Positions 46,337-58,194 of a stretch of 64,000 bases of DNA are shown one piece after another; the first letter of the stretch is position 1; every line of letters begins with the position of its first letter. This DNA comes from Lolium rigidum (taxonomy: Eukaryota > Streptophyta > Magnoliopsida > Poales > Poaceae): the NCBI RefSeq assembly GCF_022539505.1, contig NC_061508.1, positions 343,865,484-343,929,483 on the forward strand, in the 5' to 3' direction. The position numbers and the translations under genes are program-made. The notes below the pieces were generated by a model. That model did no database searches, was not told the origin of the DNA, and saw nothing but the letters and a program-made list of their open reading frames with translations.

Positions 46337-47352
46337 TCTAGGATGGGTTGCAGCTACCGGCGAAGGAGTTTGGTTTGATCCCAGACTGTCGTTGTGGTCG
46401 GGGTCCACCCTGAAATCTATGGGAATAATGGGACCGGCGAGGACCCAGGGTCGGGGCATGCAACAAAGGGTAGGTGTTCGAGGTAGCGGAGGAACATGAT
46501 TGGCTAGACCTTATACCGGGCCTCACACCATAGGAAGTGTGGACAAGCTCGCGGCTCGGTTGGCACCAAGGTTAAGATCTCTTATGGGTAAAGCAACACA
46601 CCTCTGCAGAGTGTAATGAATCGTGACCTGTCACTCCCTGTTCTGGGATATGGAACTGCGAACGCGGCCGGAAAGGAGCTCCATGAAGTTCTAGTAAACC
46701 GGTGAAGGATGACGGACATAGTTCTTCTGAATAAAAGCAACCTTTTGAAGAAATGGTTATGAAAACTTGCATTGGTATTAGACTTTCTGGTCTAGTGCTG
46801 TAGCTAGTGCATTAAACACCTCTTTCCTATAATGAACTTGTTGAGTACGCTCGTACTCATCCCACTCTTAAATCCCCTGCTTAGATATGGAGGCATCGAA
46901 GGAGTATCTACAGTGCAACTCGAAGGCCGAGGAGTCAACAACTACTTCAAGAGACAAGACCCCGTCGGATGAGTCAGATACCACATACATCAAGGAGAAA
47001 ACCTAGTTTAGCCATAGAAGGGAACTAGTTTCCTAAACCTAGCTCCTACTTAGCTAGAATCTATTCTTAGCCTCTTTAGATAGTTAAATACTCTACAAAT
47101 AGAGTTCGTGATAAGACTAGTCTACGAATCGTTCTTCCGGAGTTTATTTGCGGATTTACCTCATTGTATAGTAGGAGGTCTGTGCTGATCTTATGTAACG
47201 AGTATCGTATGTAATTCTATAGACATGCCTTGGACCCGCATATGTTTCGTTGTACCACTACGAGCGATATAATACTAGTGGAACGGTGTTTCATTGGTGT
47301 TATATCGGACTTGCATACTACACCATGCAGTGGTATGCCGGGTCACCACAGT

Positions 47353-47364
47353 TGGTATCAGAGC
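47353..47364 (+). promoter_or_regulatory. Primer-binding site of the LARD (tRNA-Met)
   Basis: TGGTATCAGAGC, two bases after the LTR end, complementary to the initiator tRNA-Met 3' end as in many plant gypsy and copia elements. Confidence 0.9.
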
Positions 47365-50172
47365 AAATGCTTTGACCCTAGGATTAAAACCCTTTAAAGG
47401 AGACCTATAGGATTGGTAGTGTCTATAGGAAGTTGTTTTAGTCGAACCAAATCTTCTTATGACTTGAGATGGATATTCACTTGAGAATAATCCTGACACA
47501 CTTGAGTCAACCTTTCCTACCTATCTTTCCAAAGTAAAGTTAGTCAGCTATCCCAAACATGTAGTACACAATTCAGTTCTTAAAACAATAGATGAGTAGA
47601 TCACAGTTGGTATACAACACATGGTAGTCCAAAGAGAGGATACAACCATAAGGAAGATATCCTATTGGAAGATGTGTACCAACACCTATTATGATTAAAT
47701 AAAAGTATTTAGACCTGTAGTAGAAGTAATATCAAGTGATGAAGATAGTATATTAGGAAGATATCCTACTAGAAGGTTTATACCCATACAAGTAATGAGT
47801 AAGTAAATTATCCAAACTTGTAAAACAACTGATAGGAAGTGATCAAAACAAATGATATGAGGTAGTATAAACCATGATGAGTCAATCATGGGAGGTAAGG
47901 AAGAATGATAGAAGTAAAACATGTCCAATTACATGGTAGAGATAGTAATCATATAAGATTCACCTGAAAATCATTATGTGATGTAATAGAACATCACAAA
48001 CATTTAGGAGGAGAACAATAAGAAGCCAAACAATAGTGCAAGAACTGTGTTCCAAAATATGGGAAATGTGCCAAGCACATCGTGACCATATGCTTATGGT
48101 AGAAACGCTTAGAAGTATAGGAAATATATCCTAATAATTATGTATTCAGAGTAACCAAATTAGAATTAGTAGTATCATACAAAATAGTCCTCAATAGCAC
48201 TTATATATGGTATAATACTTTGTTAGTACTTCCACACAAAACTAGGTTAACTTCAACTATTCCAGACCACCTTGTTTCAAGTTTATCTCATTGCAAATGT
48301 GCAATTACGGTAAATGTTGAGACAAATAGTAGAGTCCCCTATATTCGTGCTAAGTATCACGCTATAAACCTATATTATGTGGTGTCGTATACTACACATC
48401 TCAGCCTGATGTTTAGAGATGTCTTATTCAACTATTATATTCAGGCCTATGATGGTGTGTATTATATGCACAAAGTTGATTCTTCTTGGATTTTAATGGA
48501 TTTTCATTGTTTGACTAGATCCATACATGAAGTTTGATTTTGATATGCAAATGCATGTTGCAATATCAAGTCCTTACTTGATGCTATAGATCTAGAGGGT
48601 AATATTAATAGTGTGAGGAAGTGACGAATTCTGAAGATTCTGAAGACAAGATGAAGGTTCATCAGATAAAGGAAACAAAGTTGTGGGAAGCAACCACAAT
48701 ATTCAGAAGGAAGTACCAATCAAAACTCATGCTTTACCTCAACAGAGGAGTACTTTAGTACGGGAGAAGCATGAAGGTGAGAAATATGGTGATTATGGTG
48801 AAGCTGAAGCAGATCCATAGTCAACATAGAAGGGGGAATGCATGGGAAATCACTTCAAATACTATAATCATAGTGTCAGCTAGTGGTTTTCTTGCAACAA
48901 TAAACCCTCGAAGAAGGAAGATGATATATGAAACCATAGCAGATATAAGAAGACCATAGTTGATATCAGAAGACCACAGTTGTGATATAGGATCAATACT
49001 GCGAGATAAAGTAGAGGATGTCTCGTTCAGTTGATCAAAACCTATAATAGAATCCATTTCTAGATAACAGATAGCCACAATTGGTATCAAGTAGTACACC
49101 ATTGGATTATTTGTATCAAGAAGTTGTGAACAAATAAAATTTTGTTAACCAAATAACAATGACCTATAATCATTTAGTCAAAGGATTCACATTGGACGTC
49201 CACAATTGAGTGGATACATCACAATTATTCTTCGTGAGACCTTAGAAGAATACAAACCATAAGCTAGACCTAGACCAATATTCTAATCATAAGTCCAATA
49301 GTTGGAAGAAAAGGAGTTGAAGACTATAAGAAAACTCTAAGGGGTAGAGTAAAGATTGAGTTGGATGTACAGTAACTCAATACTTTAAGCTATATAGAAG
49401 CAGAAGGTCTGAACTGAGAGGAAGTTCGATCTTATTTTAATAAGATTGTTGAGCACTACTTTCAGAAGTATGTCAGATCAGAAGCCGAGGTTTATACCTC
49501 GAGGAAGTAAGAAGTGGATTATAACTTGAGAAAGTGGGTAGTATTTACTCAGAAGTACGAAAGCTCAAGTAAGTTAAGCATAAAGAAGTTAGACGAAGAA
49601 AATACCATAGACCAAATACAGCTCAAGAAAGCCAAAGACCGAAGGAAATTGACCATACCAGAACCACAGACTAATAGAATGATTCCTTTCATGGAACCTA
49701 AATAACCAAAAATAGTTATAGGTATCAATTATAAACCATGATTGGATGGACTAAATGAGTCTAATCCATTCTTAGGAAAATAAACCATCACGACCATTCC
49801 CTGTTAAGTACCTTACGGAGTACCATTATTGCAGTTTTGGTAGTAAGGGAAAACAAAGACCTATTTACCAATTAGGAGTATGTTATCAAACTAGTCTTCA
49901 GTTAAGACTAGCAGCATCAGAAGAAGTCTCAATCATTGAATCTTCAATGAGAAAGGAAACAAGCTTATAGAGTTGGAAGAAATCAATGAATCAAAGTAAG
50001 AACCATGGTTCAGAGACAAACCCTAATGGATTCCAGGAAGAATCTGGACAAGGGATATATTCAATTATATCCAGTGAGATCACCAGGGAGTTCGAGAAAA
50101 GTTTTAGTCTATACAAGTCAGATCCACACTCCGAAACGCGAGAGGGATCAAACTTCGAGGACGAAGTTTAGT

Positions 50173-50187
50173 TTAAGGGGTAGAGAC
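50173..50187 (+). promoter_or_regulatory. Polypurine tract of the LARD
   Basis: TTAAGGGGTAGAGAC directly before the 3' LTR start at 50188. Confidence 0.7.
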
Positions 50188-52566
50188 TGTAATATCCCAG
50201 GTAATGGGGTTACAAAAATAGAGGAAACAGATGTGTGCATTGCATTCATGCATAGAAAATCTGGGGAATTTTCGCGCTTTAAAGTAAAACAGATCACGAT
50301 GAATCGAAGTTTCACTTGACCTTGGTGGAATTGAAGTAGCTCATCAAGTCAAGCGCTATAAACCTCAAAGTGACTTTGCTAAAACCTTGCCTTGGGTAGA
50401 GATAGTTTGAACTAAGGGGTTAGATCAAATGGAACTAATAATCAACACAACAACAATTTACTTAATGATCAATTGCTTGATCTTATAAAAGGTTATAATA
50501 TGTTAATTCTTGTCATAACATATGAACATCCATTTAATTGGAAATCAAGTAACAATAATTGGAGAAACTATTCTTCACTTATCTTTTCCATGTCTTAAAC
50601 TAATCCATGATCCTACCATGAACCTCATGGTATTCATTTTACTTCATTCTTGGAAACATGACATGGATATCAACTCTAGAAATATATATTCTTCTCTATT
50701 CCATATCATTATACATCAAATCTAGAGATGTGAGATTCCTATAGTATTTACTATAGAAGAAATGACAACTTTGAGCTAAACCTTGGATACACATCCAAGT
50801 ATTCTAATCATCATCTACAAGAGGAACCCTAGAGTATTATTCAAGTCCTTCCCAAATGAGTGAGACCATTCATACCACTCTAAGCTTTACCTATTTAAGA
50901 ATAAAGGACAACCTACGAACTAAAGTACTAGATTTGTAAACCATTTCATCTTGGAGAAGTGAGATAACCAAATACCCAATTGGATAAGATAATATCCATG
51001 AGTTGATGAAATAGGGAGGAGACTAATCCAACTAAGATAGCCAGGTGGAGTATTAGACTTGATATCTATTGAGATATGGTGAATACACCATAAACCCTAG
51101 AATAACTATTCCTATATGAGAGAACTCAAGTTATGGTGTTACACTCAAGTTAATGAGGCAACGCTTGGACTTGGGAAAGAGAACTATCCATATACCCAGA
51201 TGATTATATCATCATTCCCTGGAAAGAACCCTAAGAATTATCTCAGGCAATCTCCTAGGATATAAACTATAGAGGCCACCATAATAGCTCATCCTAGAAA
51301 ATAAAATAGAAGTGCTATACCTTAATTCATCAATACAATGCTTGATCATGGAGGTGAGAAACCCATTTAATGAGAGGTACCTTAGGAAGCCAAACCTTGA
51401 ATATTATAAATTAAGTGATGATCATAAACCCAAAGAACTTGAGGTAGAGATATTAAGAACAAGTTGATCATGTATAATCCATGATCATGCACTTGAGGTA
51501 TGTGAGAATAAGTTAAAACCTAATAGGATAAGTAGATATCATACACCACATGAAATTATAAAAAGGTCAATAGTAAGCAAACCCTAGAATTAAATCTCAA
51601 ACCTAGTTTGAGTATCACTTGGGTGATCACAAATAAAACCTAAACCACAATTGAGATTCAAACCAATTGCCATTAGGTAAACATAATTAGAACCCCAGAA
51701 TTGCACTCTAGTTAAAACCTATACTTAATTTGGAGCATAAGATAAACCTCATTTAAGACTTTTTAGTCAAACCATGTGTGGAGATCAACCACTTAATTAA
51801 GACCAACCCATAATGAGAGTAATACATACTCTAAGTAATTCAAGGTGTTACTAAATATAATCCTAGTGCCATCTCTGAAATATGGTTGTAATAGAAATCA
51901 TAAAACCCTAACAAATTAAGGCTCACATAAAATCATATGTGAACAACCAACTTCTCAAATAGAAACCAAATCCTAATAACTAACTCTGCAATACTTTGAG
52001 TTGAAATTATCAACTCTATTAATTCCAAATAGATTTGATTCATATAGAAAAAGAAATTAAAATGAGAATAGAAACTCTTGTTTAATTGTTATATTGAATA
52101 AGCCCACATATGTGCAATTTAATCAACTATAAAATACTTTCCTCAATTGGGAGAGTGGTGTAATAGTCATTGCACTAGATACTCAGTAAACCCCAATTGT
52201 TAAACCCCTGCAAAATAAGAAGATTCAAATTTGAATTATAAAACCAGAATTGAAAATTAGAAAATTGAAAACGGAAAATAAAAAGAGAGAAAAGGACTTA
52301 CCTGGACTCACCTGGCCGAGCAGCCCACCAGCAACTCAACTACCCAGCCCAATACACAGCCCAGCAAACGGTCTGGCAGCAGCCCAACGTGGCCCAAGCA
52401 GCAGCCCAAGTACCGACCCACATAACCCTTCATCAAAATATCCTGAGGAGCTCATCCTCATCTTCTTCCTCGCGTGATGGACAGCACGACGCCGTGCCTC
52501 TCTTCTCCCTCGCGCTGGCAGCCTCTCCTGGCTCGACGTCGTGACAAGGCACGCGCCCTGGTTCCG

Positions 52567-52574
52567 TATAAATA
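52567..52574 (+). promoter_or_regulatory. TATA box of the LARD 3' LTR
   Basis: TATAAATA, the counterpart of 43504-43511. Confidence 0.55.
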
Positions 52575-53371
52575 ACCTGGACGAACCCTAATCGCCAATT
52601 TCTTCCTTCCCTGCTAGATTTTCCCCCATACCGAAACCCTAACCTGCTCCGGCACCGGTCATCGCCGTCGATATAGACCTTCCCGACCACCGCCGTGACC
52701 ACCAACGTCTTCAGCATCCTCGACATGCTCAGCATACGGGAGGAATCGAGCTGGGAGGCCTCGAAGCGTCCCCGACGAGCTCATTTCTCCGGCGGCCAGC
52801 GCCATGAATTCCGGCGACCTAGACCACCAGAGACCTCGCCACCAAGCTCATCGTACTCCTGGTGAGCCGCTGAACCTCCAGAGCATCATAGCTCTCTCTC
52901 TAGCCCCCTGCAACGCCACAGCACCGTTGGTCCGGGAGCTTTGCCGCTCGGCCTCGCCGGCGAGCAAGCTCCGGTGACCTTTTAGGAGCAGCGCCGCCAC
53001 CATTGGGTTCGCCTCGGCGCCCTCTTTCCAACGAGCCCGCGCGTGACCCCGCGGGAACCCGGGAACGCCGCCGTCGTCGGCAACTGGCCGTCGGCCAGCA
53101 GCTTGTCTTGCCACATCAGCGCCACCAGGGCACTGACGTGGACACTGGCCCACTAGTCAGTGTCATGCGGGTAGAGTAGCCGGGTACTGTTAGTAAATCT
53201 TCTGTTTTTATTTCAAATTCAATAATTGCTGAAACTTTGCAAATATTTAGGAAATGCATCATAATTCGGAAAAATACATATGAGATATCAAAATGATCCT
53301 AAAAATAAAATCTATCCAATAAAAATATAATATGAAAATTTTATTTTTAATAAAAATTCAGTTATTTAATA

Positions 53372-53643
53372 CTCCCTCTGTTCCATTCTATAGTGCCTAT
53401 TGTTTTTTGGCACGGAAATTAGCGCAAGAGTATTTTTTACACAAGACCGCTTGCTAAACGATTTGAGATCAATGGTAAAATTTGGTAAATACATATCTTT
53501 CTAACTTACCATAACAATTTTTGGGAGCTGAACGATTTGGGAGCTGAACGGGAAGAGGTAATTGAAAAAAAGCTAAGCTACAACCTTATATTCTGAAACA
53601 AATGCCGAAAATCTATAGGCAATATATAAAGGAACAGAGGGAG
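53372..53643. mobile_element. Stowaway MITE in the LARD 3' LTR, 272 bp
   Basis: Ends CTCCCTCTGTTCCATT and AAGGAACAGAGGGAG are flanked by TA (53370-53371, 53644-53645). It is absent from the 5' LTR at the homologous site (near 44300), so it inserted after the LARD. Confidence 0.9.
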
Positions 53644-55540
53644 TACTTGTTAATTAAGCCTTTAATTCTAATTCTAAATTCAAATAAAATTCAATAATTA
53701 AGAAAAACTTCTTAATTTAATAAAAACCAGTATGTAAATCAGGAAAATATTAAAATTAATTTTCCTTTACTTATTACTTATTAAATCCTTAATAGGAGGA
53801 TTTAAACCCTAATTAATAATTACCTTAATTATTAAATAATTTAAAAATAATAAAATGTCAAATCCAATATTATTTTTATTTCCAAGTTACTAATAACTTC
53901 AACTTTACCATGAAGTTATTAATCATAGAATTAAATTGTAAATAGCAAACCCTAAATTCCACATGGAATGATATTACAACCCTATCATTTCATGTGACTC
54001 CTAAAACCCTAAATTAATTAGGAAACCCTAGTTCCATTAATACATGTGAAACCTAAATTGTTTCTAACCTAAACCCTAGGATAGAACATGTGATCATGGT
54101 ACCTTCTTCCAAACCATAAGAATTATAGTAGCAACTAAATACTTGTCTTGGCCACATAAAATGTAGAAGACCTATCATTAATTTACGGGTATCCCATGTG
54201 TTCATCTTCATCAGACCTAGATAATCAAGTAGGGCCAACCAAGTGTAAACCCTAGATCCTATTACCAAAGCCATCATCATTATTTATCCCTATTTATCAT
54301 CACACCATTGTGATGAACCCTAATAGCAACCATACCTACTATTTTACATTACATAACCCTGTTCCACTAAACCCTACTAGTGTAAGATGCTTATGAACCA
54401 TCCTATTTAGGAACCAACCATTCTCTACTTAGAGATCCAATGGCTAATACAAGACAACCTCAACCTTAATTGTAATACTTCTTATTATTTAAGAAGTATG
54501 TTCTTCAAAAGTTATTCTTTTGAAGAAAATAAGGAATCATCATCACTCCTGCCTAATAGGACCTATAACCAATAACCAGCTATCACCAGCAAGGTATACC
54601 AACTTTGATAGCAACTATTTATAATAAATTGCTCAAGATGCCTAGGCTTAACTCCACCTTACAAGCCCTCGGTGCTGATGAATCCAACTAGGTTGTGATC
54701 CATCTACTACTCACTCCAGAAACCAATTAGAACCATAATAACCCATGGAACTCCACAACCCTGATTATTATACTTGTTCTTTATTAAATAACATGTTCTT
54801 CAAAAGTTATTTTTTTAAGTATATAATAATCAATCATTAACCATGACATATAGTGCTAAAACCAACCACTACTCATTACATATTAGGATTACACCAAATC
54901 TTATTGTTGTGTGCTATTAATGCTATTATTATGATATATTCCAGCACATGTTTATGATACCAAGTATTCAACCCTAATAAGAACCTTGTTTGTGAATCAC
55001 TCTAAAAGTGCAACACACCCTGAACTAATCATTACAACTTGCTAATCCTAAATCATCGGGGTTAGGTCACGCTTAGAGCGATTGCATCTCATTCTTATGC
55101 ATTATTGCATCCTTGCCAATCTTTTAAACATCGTCCTTACCGGACGATGATGCTATTTCAGAATTTGGAGTTACTAGCGTATCGAAGACCTTGCACTGCA
55201 TAATCTTGCGAGTCAAGAAAGGCAAGTTCATCACTTGCTCATGTCATTTGAGTATCTTTATCAAATTACTTGCAAAGTACTATGATTATCACTATTGCAT
55301 AAAAACCAAAACCACTATTTTCATAACTATGAATATGACTATGTGGTGGGCAATGGAACCATGGATTGTGTTGATATGGTGGAGGTTCCATTGCAAGGGT
55401 TTTTATCCATCTAGGATTAAACAACAAATGTCGTCCAGTGATTCTTATGCCGTAATACCCGTGTTAACCATAAGACCCGGAGTGGGACGGAGTAGTCAAA
55501 AGTGTTTCCACCTCTCGTTCATCAACGGATGCGCTTTACC

Positions 55541-55676
55541 GTAGACACTTGTATCTGTCGGGGGCGAGCGGTAGGCTGGGGAAGCCTTAAGTCCCAACGG
55601 CATTGTCCGTAGACACTTGTCGCCCGAAGAACAAGCGGTAGGCTGGGGAAGCCTTAAGTCCCCACGGTATTGCGGT
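55541..55676 (+). repeat. 68-bp tandem hairpin repeat, LARD 3' LTR
   Basis: Counterpart of 46201-46336, with a base change in one stem (TCCCAACGG instead of TCCCCACGG). Confidence 0.7.
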
Positions 55677-55970
55677 CTAGGATGGGTTGCAGCTACCGGC
55701 GAAGGAGTTTGGTTCGATCCCAGACTGTCGTCGTGGTCGGGGTCCACCCTGAAATCTATGGGAATAATGGGACCGGTGAGGATCCAGGGTCGGGGCATGC
55801 AACAAAGGGTGGGTGTTCGAGGTAGCGGAGGAACATGATTGGCTAGACCTTATACCGGGCCTCACACCATAGGAAGTGTGGACAAGCCTGCAGCTTGGTT
55901 GGCACCAAGGTTAAGATCTCTTATGGGTAAAGCAACACACCTCTGCAGAGTGTAATGAATCATGACCTGT

Positions 55971-57309
55971 TGATACGTCTCCGACGTATCGATAATTTTT
56001 TATGTTCCATGCCACATTATTGATGATATCTACATGTTTTATGCATACTTTATGTCATATTTATGCATTTTCTGGAACTAACCTATTAACAAGATGCCGA
56101 AGAGCCGATTGTCCGTTTTCTGCTGTTTTTGGTTTCAGAAATCCTAGTAAGGAAATATTCTCGGAATTGGACGAAATCAACGCCCAGGGGCCTATTTTCA
56201 CACGAAGCTTCCAGAAGACCGAAGAGTCAACGAAGTGGGGCCACGAGGTGGCCAGGAGGTAGGGCAGCGCGGCCCAGGTCTTGGCCGCGCCGGCCTATCT
56301 CCTGGGCCCCTCACGACGCCCCTTGACCTGCCCTTCCGCCTACAAATAGCCTTCGTCGCGAAACCCTAGTACCGAGAGCCACGATACGGAAAACCTTCCA
56401 GAGACGCCGCCGCCGCCAATCCCATCTCGGGGGATTCAGGAGATCGCCTCCGGCACCCTGCCGGAGAGGGGATTCATCTCCCGGAGGACTCTACACCACC
56501 ATGGTCGCCTCCGGAGTGATGAGTGAGTAGTTCACCCCTGGACTATGGGTCCATAGCAGTAGCTAGATGGTTGTCTTCGTGAATCTGGGGGAGTGACAGA
56601 AACCTCTAAGGTTATGGATGTGCTGTTGCCAGTAGGGGTAAAACATTGATGCTATGTCCGAGGATGTAGTTATTGGTTACATTACGCGCAATACTTAATG
56701 CAATTGTCTGTTGTTAGCAATTTAATACTGGAAGGGGTTCGGATGATAACCTGAAGGTGGACTTTTTAGGCATAGATGCATGCTGGATAGCGGTCTATGT
56801 ACTTTGTCGTAATGCCCAATTAAATCTCACTATACTCATCATAATATGTATGTGCATGGTCATGCCCTCTTTATTTGTCAATTGCCCAACTGTAATTTGT
56901 TCACCCAACATGCTATTTATCTTATGGGAGAGACACCACTAGTGAACTGTGGACCCCGGTCCAATTCTCTATACTGAAATACAATCTACTGCAATTGTTC
57001 TACTGTTCTCTGCAAACAATCATCATCCACACTATACATCTAATCCTTTGTTACAGCAAGCCGGTGAGATTGATAACCTCACTGTTTCGTTGGGGCAAAG
57101 TACTTGGTTTGTGTTGTGCAGGTTCCACGTTGGCGCCGGAATCCCTGGTGTTGCGCCGCACTACATCTCGCCGCCATCAACCTTCAACGTGCTTCTTGAC
57201 TCCTACTGGGTTCGATTAAACCTTGGTTTCATACGAGGGAAAACTTGCCGCTGTACGCATCACACCTTCCTCTTGGGGTTCCCAACGGACGCGTGCTGTA
57301 CGCGTATCA
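55971..57309 (+). repeat. 5' LTR of element G with a 250-bp deletion
   Basis: TGATACGTCTCC to CGCGTATCA. The break is at about 56578/56579 (GGTTGTCTTC|GTGAATCTGG). The missing part corresponds to 61252-61501 of the 3' LTR. Confidence 0.85.
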
Positions 57310-57320
57310 AGCTCTTTTTC

Positions 57321-57340
57321 TGGCGCCGTTGCCGGGGAGA
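57321..57340 (+). promoter_or_regulatory. Primer-binding site of element G (tRNA-Asp type)
   Basis: TGGCGCCGTTGCCGGGGAGA after an 11-base spacer, same as in B and C. Confidence 0.8.
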
Positions 57341-57550
57341 TCAAGACACGCTGCAAGGGGAGTCTCCACATCCCAATCTCATTACTTTGTTTTTGTCTTG
57401 CATTATTTTATTTACTACTTTGTTTGCTGCACTAAATCAAAACACAAAAAAATTAGTTGCTAGTTTTACTTTATTTGCTATCTTGTCTTGCACTCTATAT
57501 CAAAAACACAAAAAAAATTAGTTACTTGCATTTACTTTACTTATTTCATT

Positions 57551-58194
57551 ATGTTTCCTTTTAATTTTACCGTAAAAGACTTGCCGGTAGGACGTGGGTC
57601 TATAATTGGGAGAAATAATATAGAAGAATTTTTCAATCATGTTAGTACCGTTGAAGATTTTGAAGATAGACACTTGGTAGAACTTGCTCCTACTTATGAA
57701 ATTGCTGCTGCTGCTTTAGTTCGTATGATGGAAACTAAATTTGTTAATCTCAATCCTATAATCCAACACATGTTTCTTATACTCGGTGATATGGAAGAAG
57801 GGGAAAAAAAGATTTTGTTTTAGAAACCCATCTTAGAGAATTTGGTGGTATAGCAAGAGAGGCTAGAAAGGTCTTTATTAAATATAAGATGCTTGGTTCT
57901 TATACCAATTTTGTTAGTCTCCTTGAAAAGATGGACATGGAGAGAGTAAGGTACACTAATAATATTAATGATGGTGGGGAGATCAAAGCACCAATACCAT
58001 GTAAGCTCCTAGCGATGAATGACGCACTAGAAAATAACTATGCTTGGCTTGTTCCTGAAAATTTGTTTGATGAGAGTAGCAAGCCCAAGATTAATGAAAA
58101 GGGAGCCGCTAAAACTTATGTATCCAATATACTATGTATGGTTGAGAAAACTCCACACCCCGCTGTAGATGCACCATCCTTTGATAATACTTGA
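57551..58194 (+). pseudogene. Unrecognised ORF of element G, broken by one frameshift
   Basis: Reading starts at ATG 57551 (MFPFNFTVKDLPVGRG). The first frame stops at 57823, but a second frame continues without loss from about 57812 to TGA at 58194. The break lies in the A7 run 57804-57810, where one base appears to be missing, so an original protein of about 214 residues is inferred. Visible features are acidic and hydrophobic helical stretches (AAAALVRMMETKF, FGGIAREARKVFIKYKM) and the C-terminal tail VDAPSFDNT, matching the tail of B, E and F. No gag, protease, polymerase or zinc-finger motif was recognised. It occupies exactly the site of the gag-like ORF in B and F. Confidence 0.65.

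Larger units (their letters stand above)
41127..47350 (+). repeat. 5' LTR of the LARD (6224 bp)
   Basis: Starts TGTAATATCCCAGG and ends GGGTCACCACA. The first 2 kb is AT-rich, followed by a GC-rich promoter/leader part (43240-44110), then AT-rich sequence with many ACCCTA stretches, and the conserved 1.6-kb end. Frames of about 100 codons around 43370-44090 recur in both LTRs on the minus strand but show no known domain. Confidence 0.9.
47351..50187 (+). other. Internal region of the LARD, no clear coding capacity
   Basis: 2.8 kb with only short frames (at most about 105 codons), none with a retrotransposon domain. Only near its end does a frame (49986-50171) finish SNFEDEV. This resembles the NFEDE-type C-terminus of chromoviral pol proteins, with the inverted AACTTCGAGGACGAAGTT. 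It is probably conserved for RNA-level functions. Confidence 0.75.
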
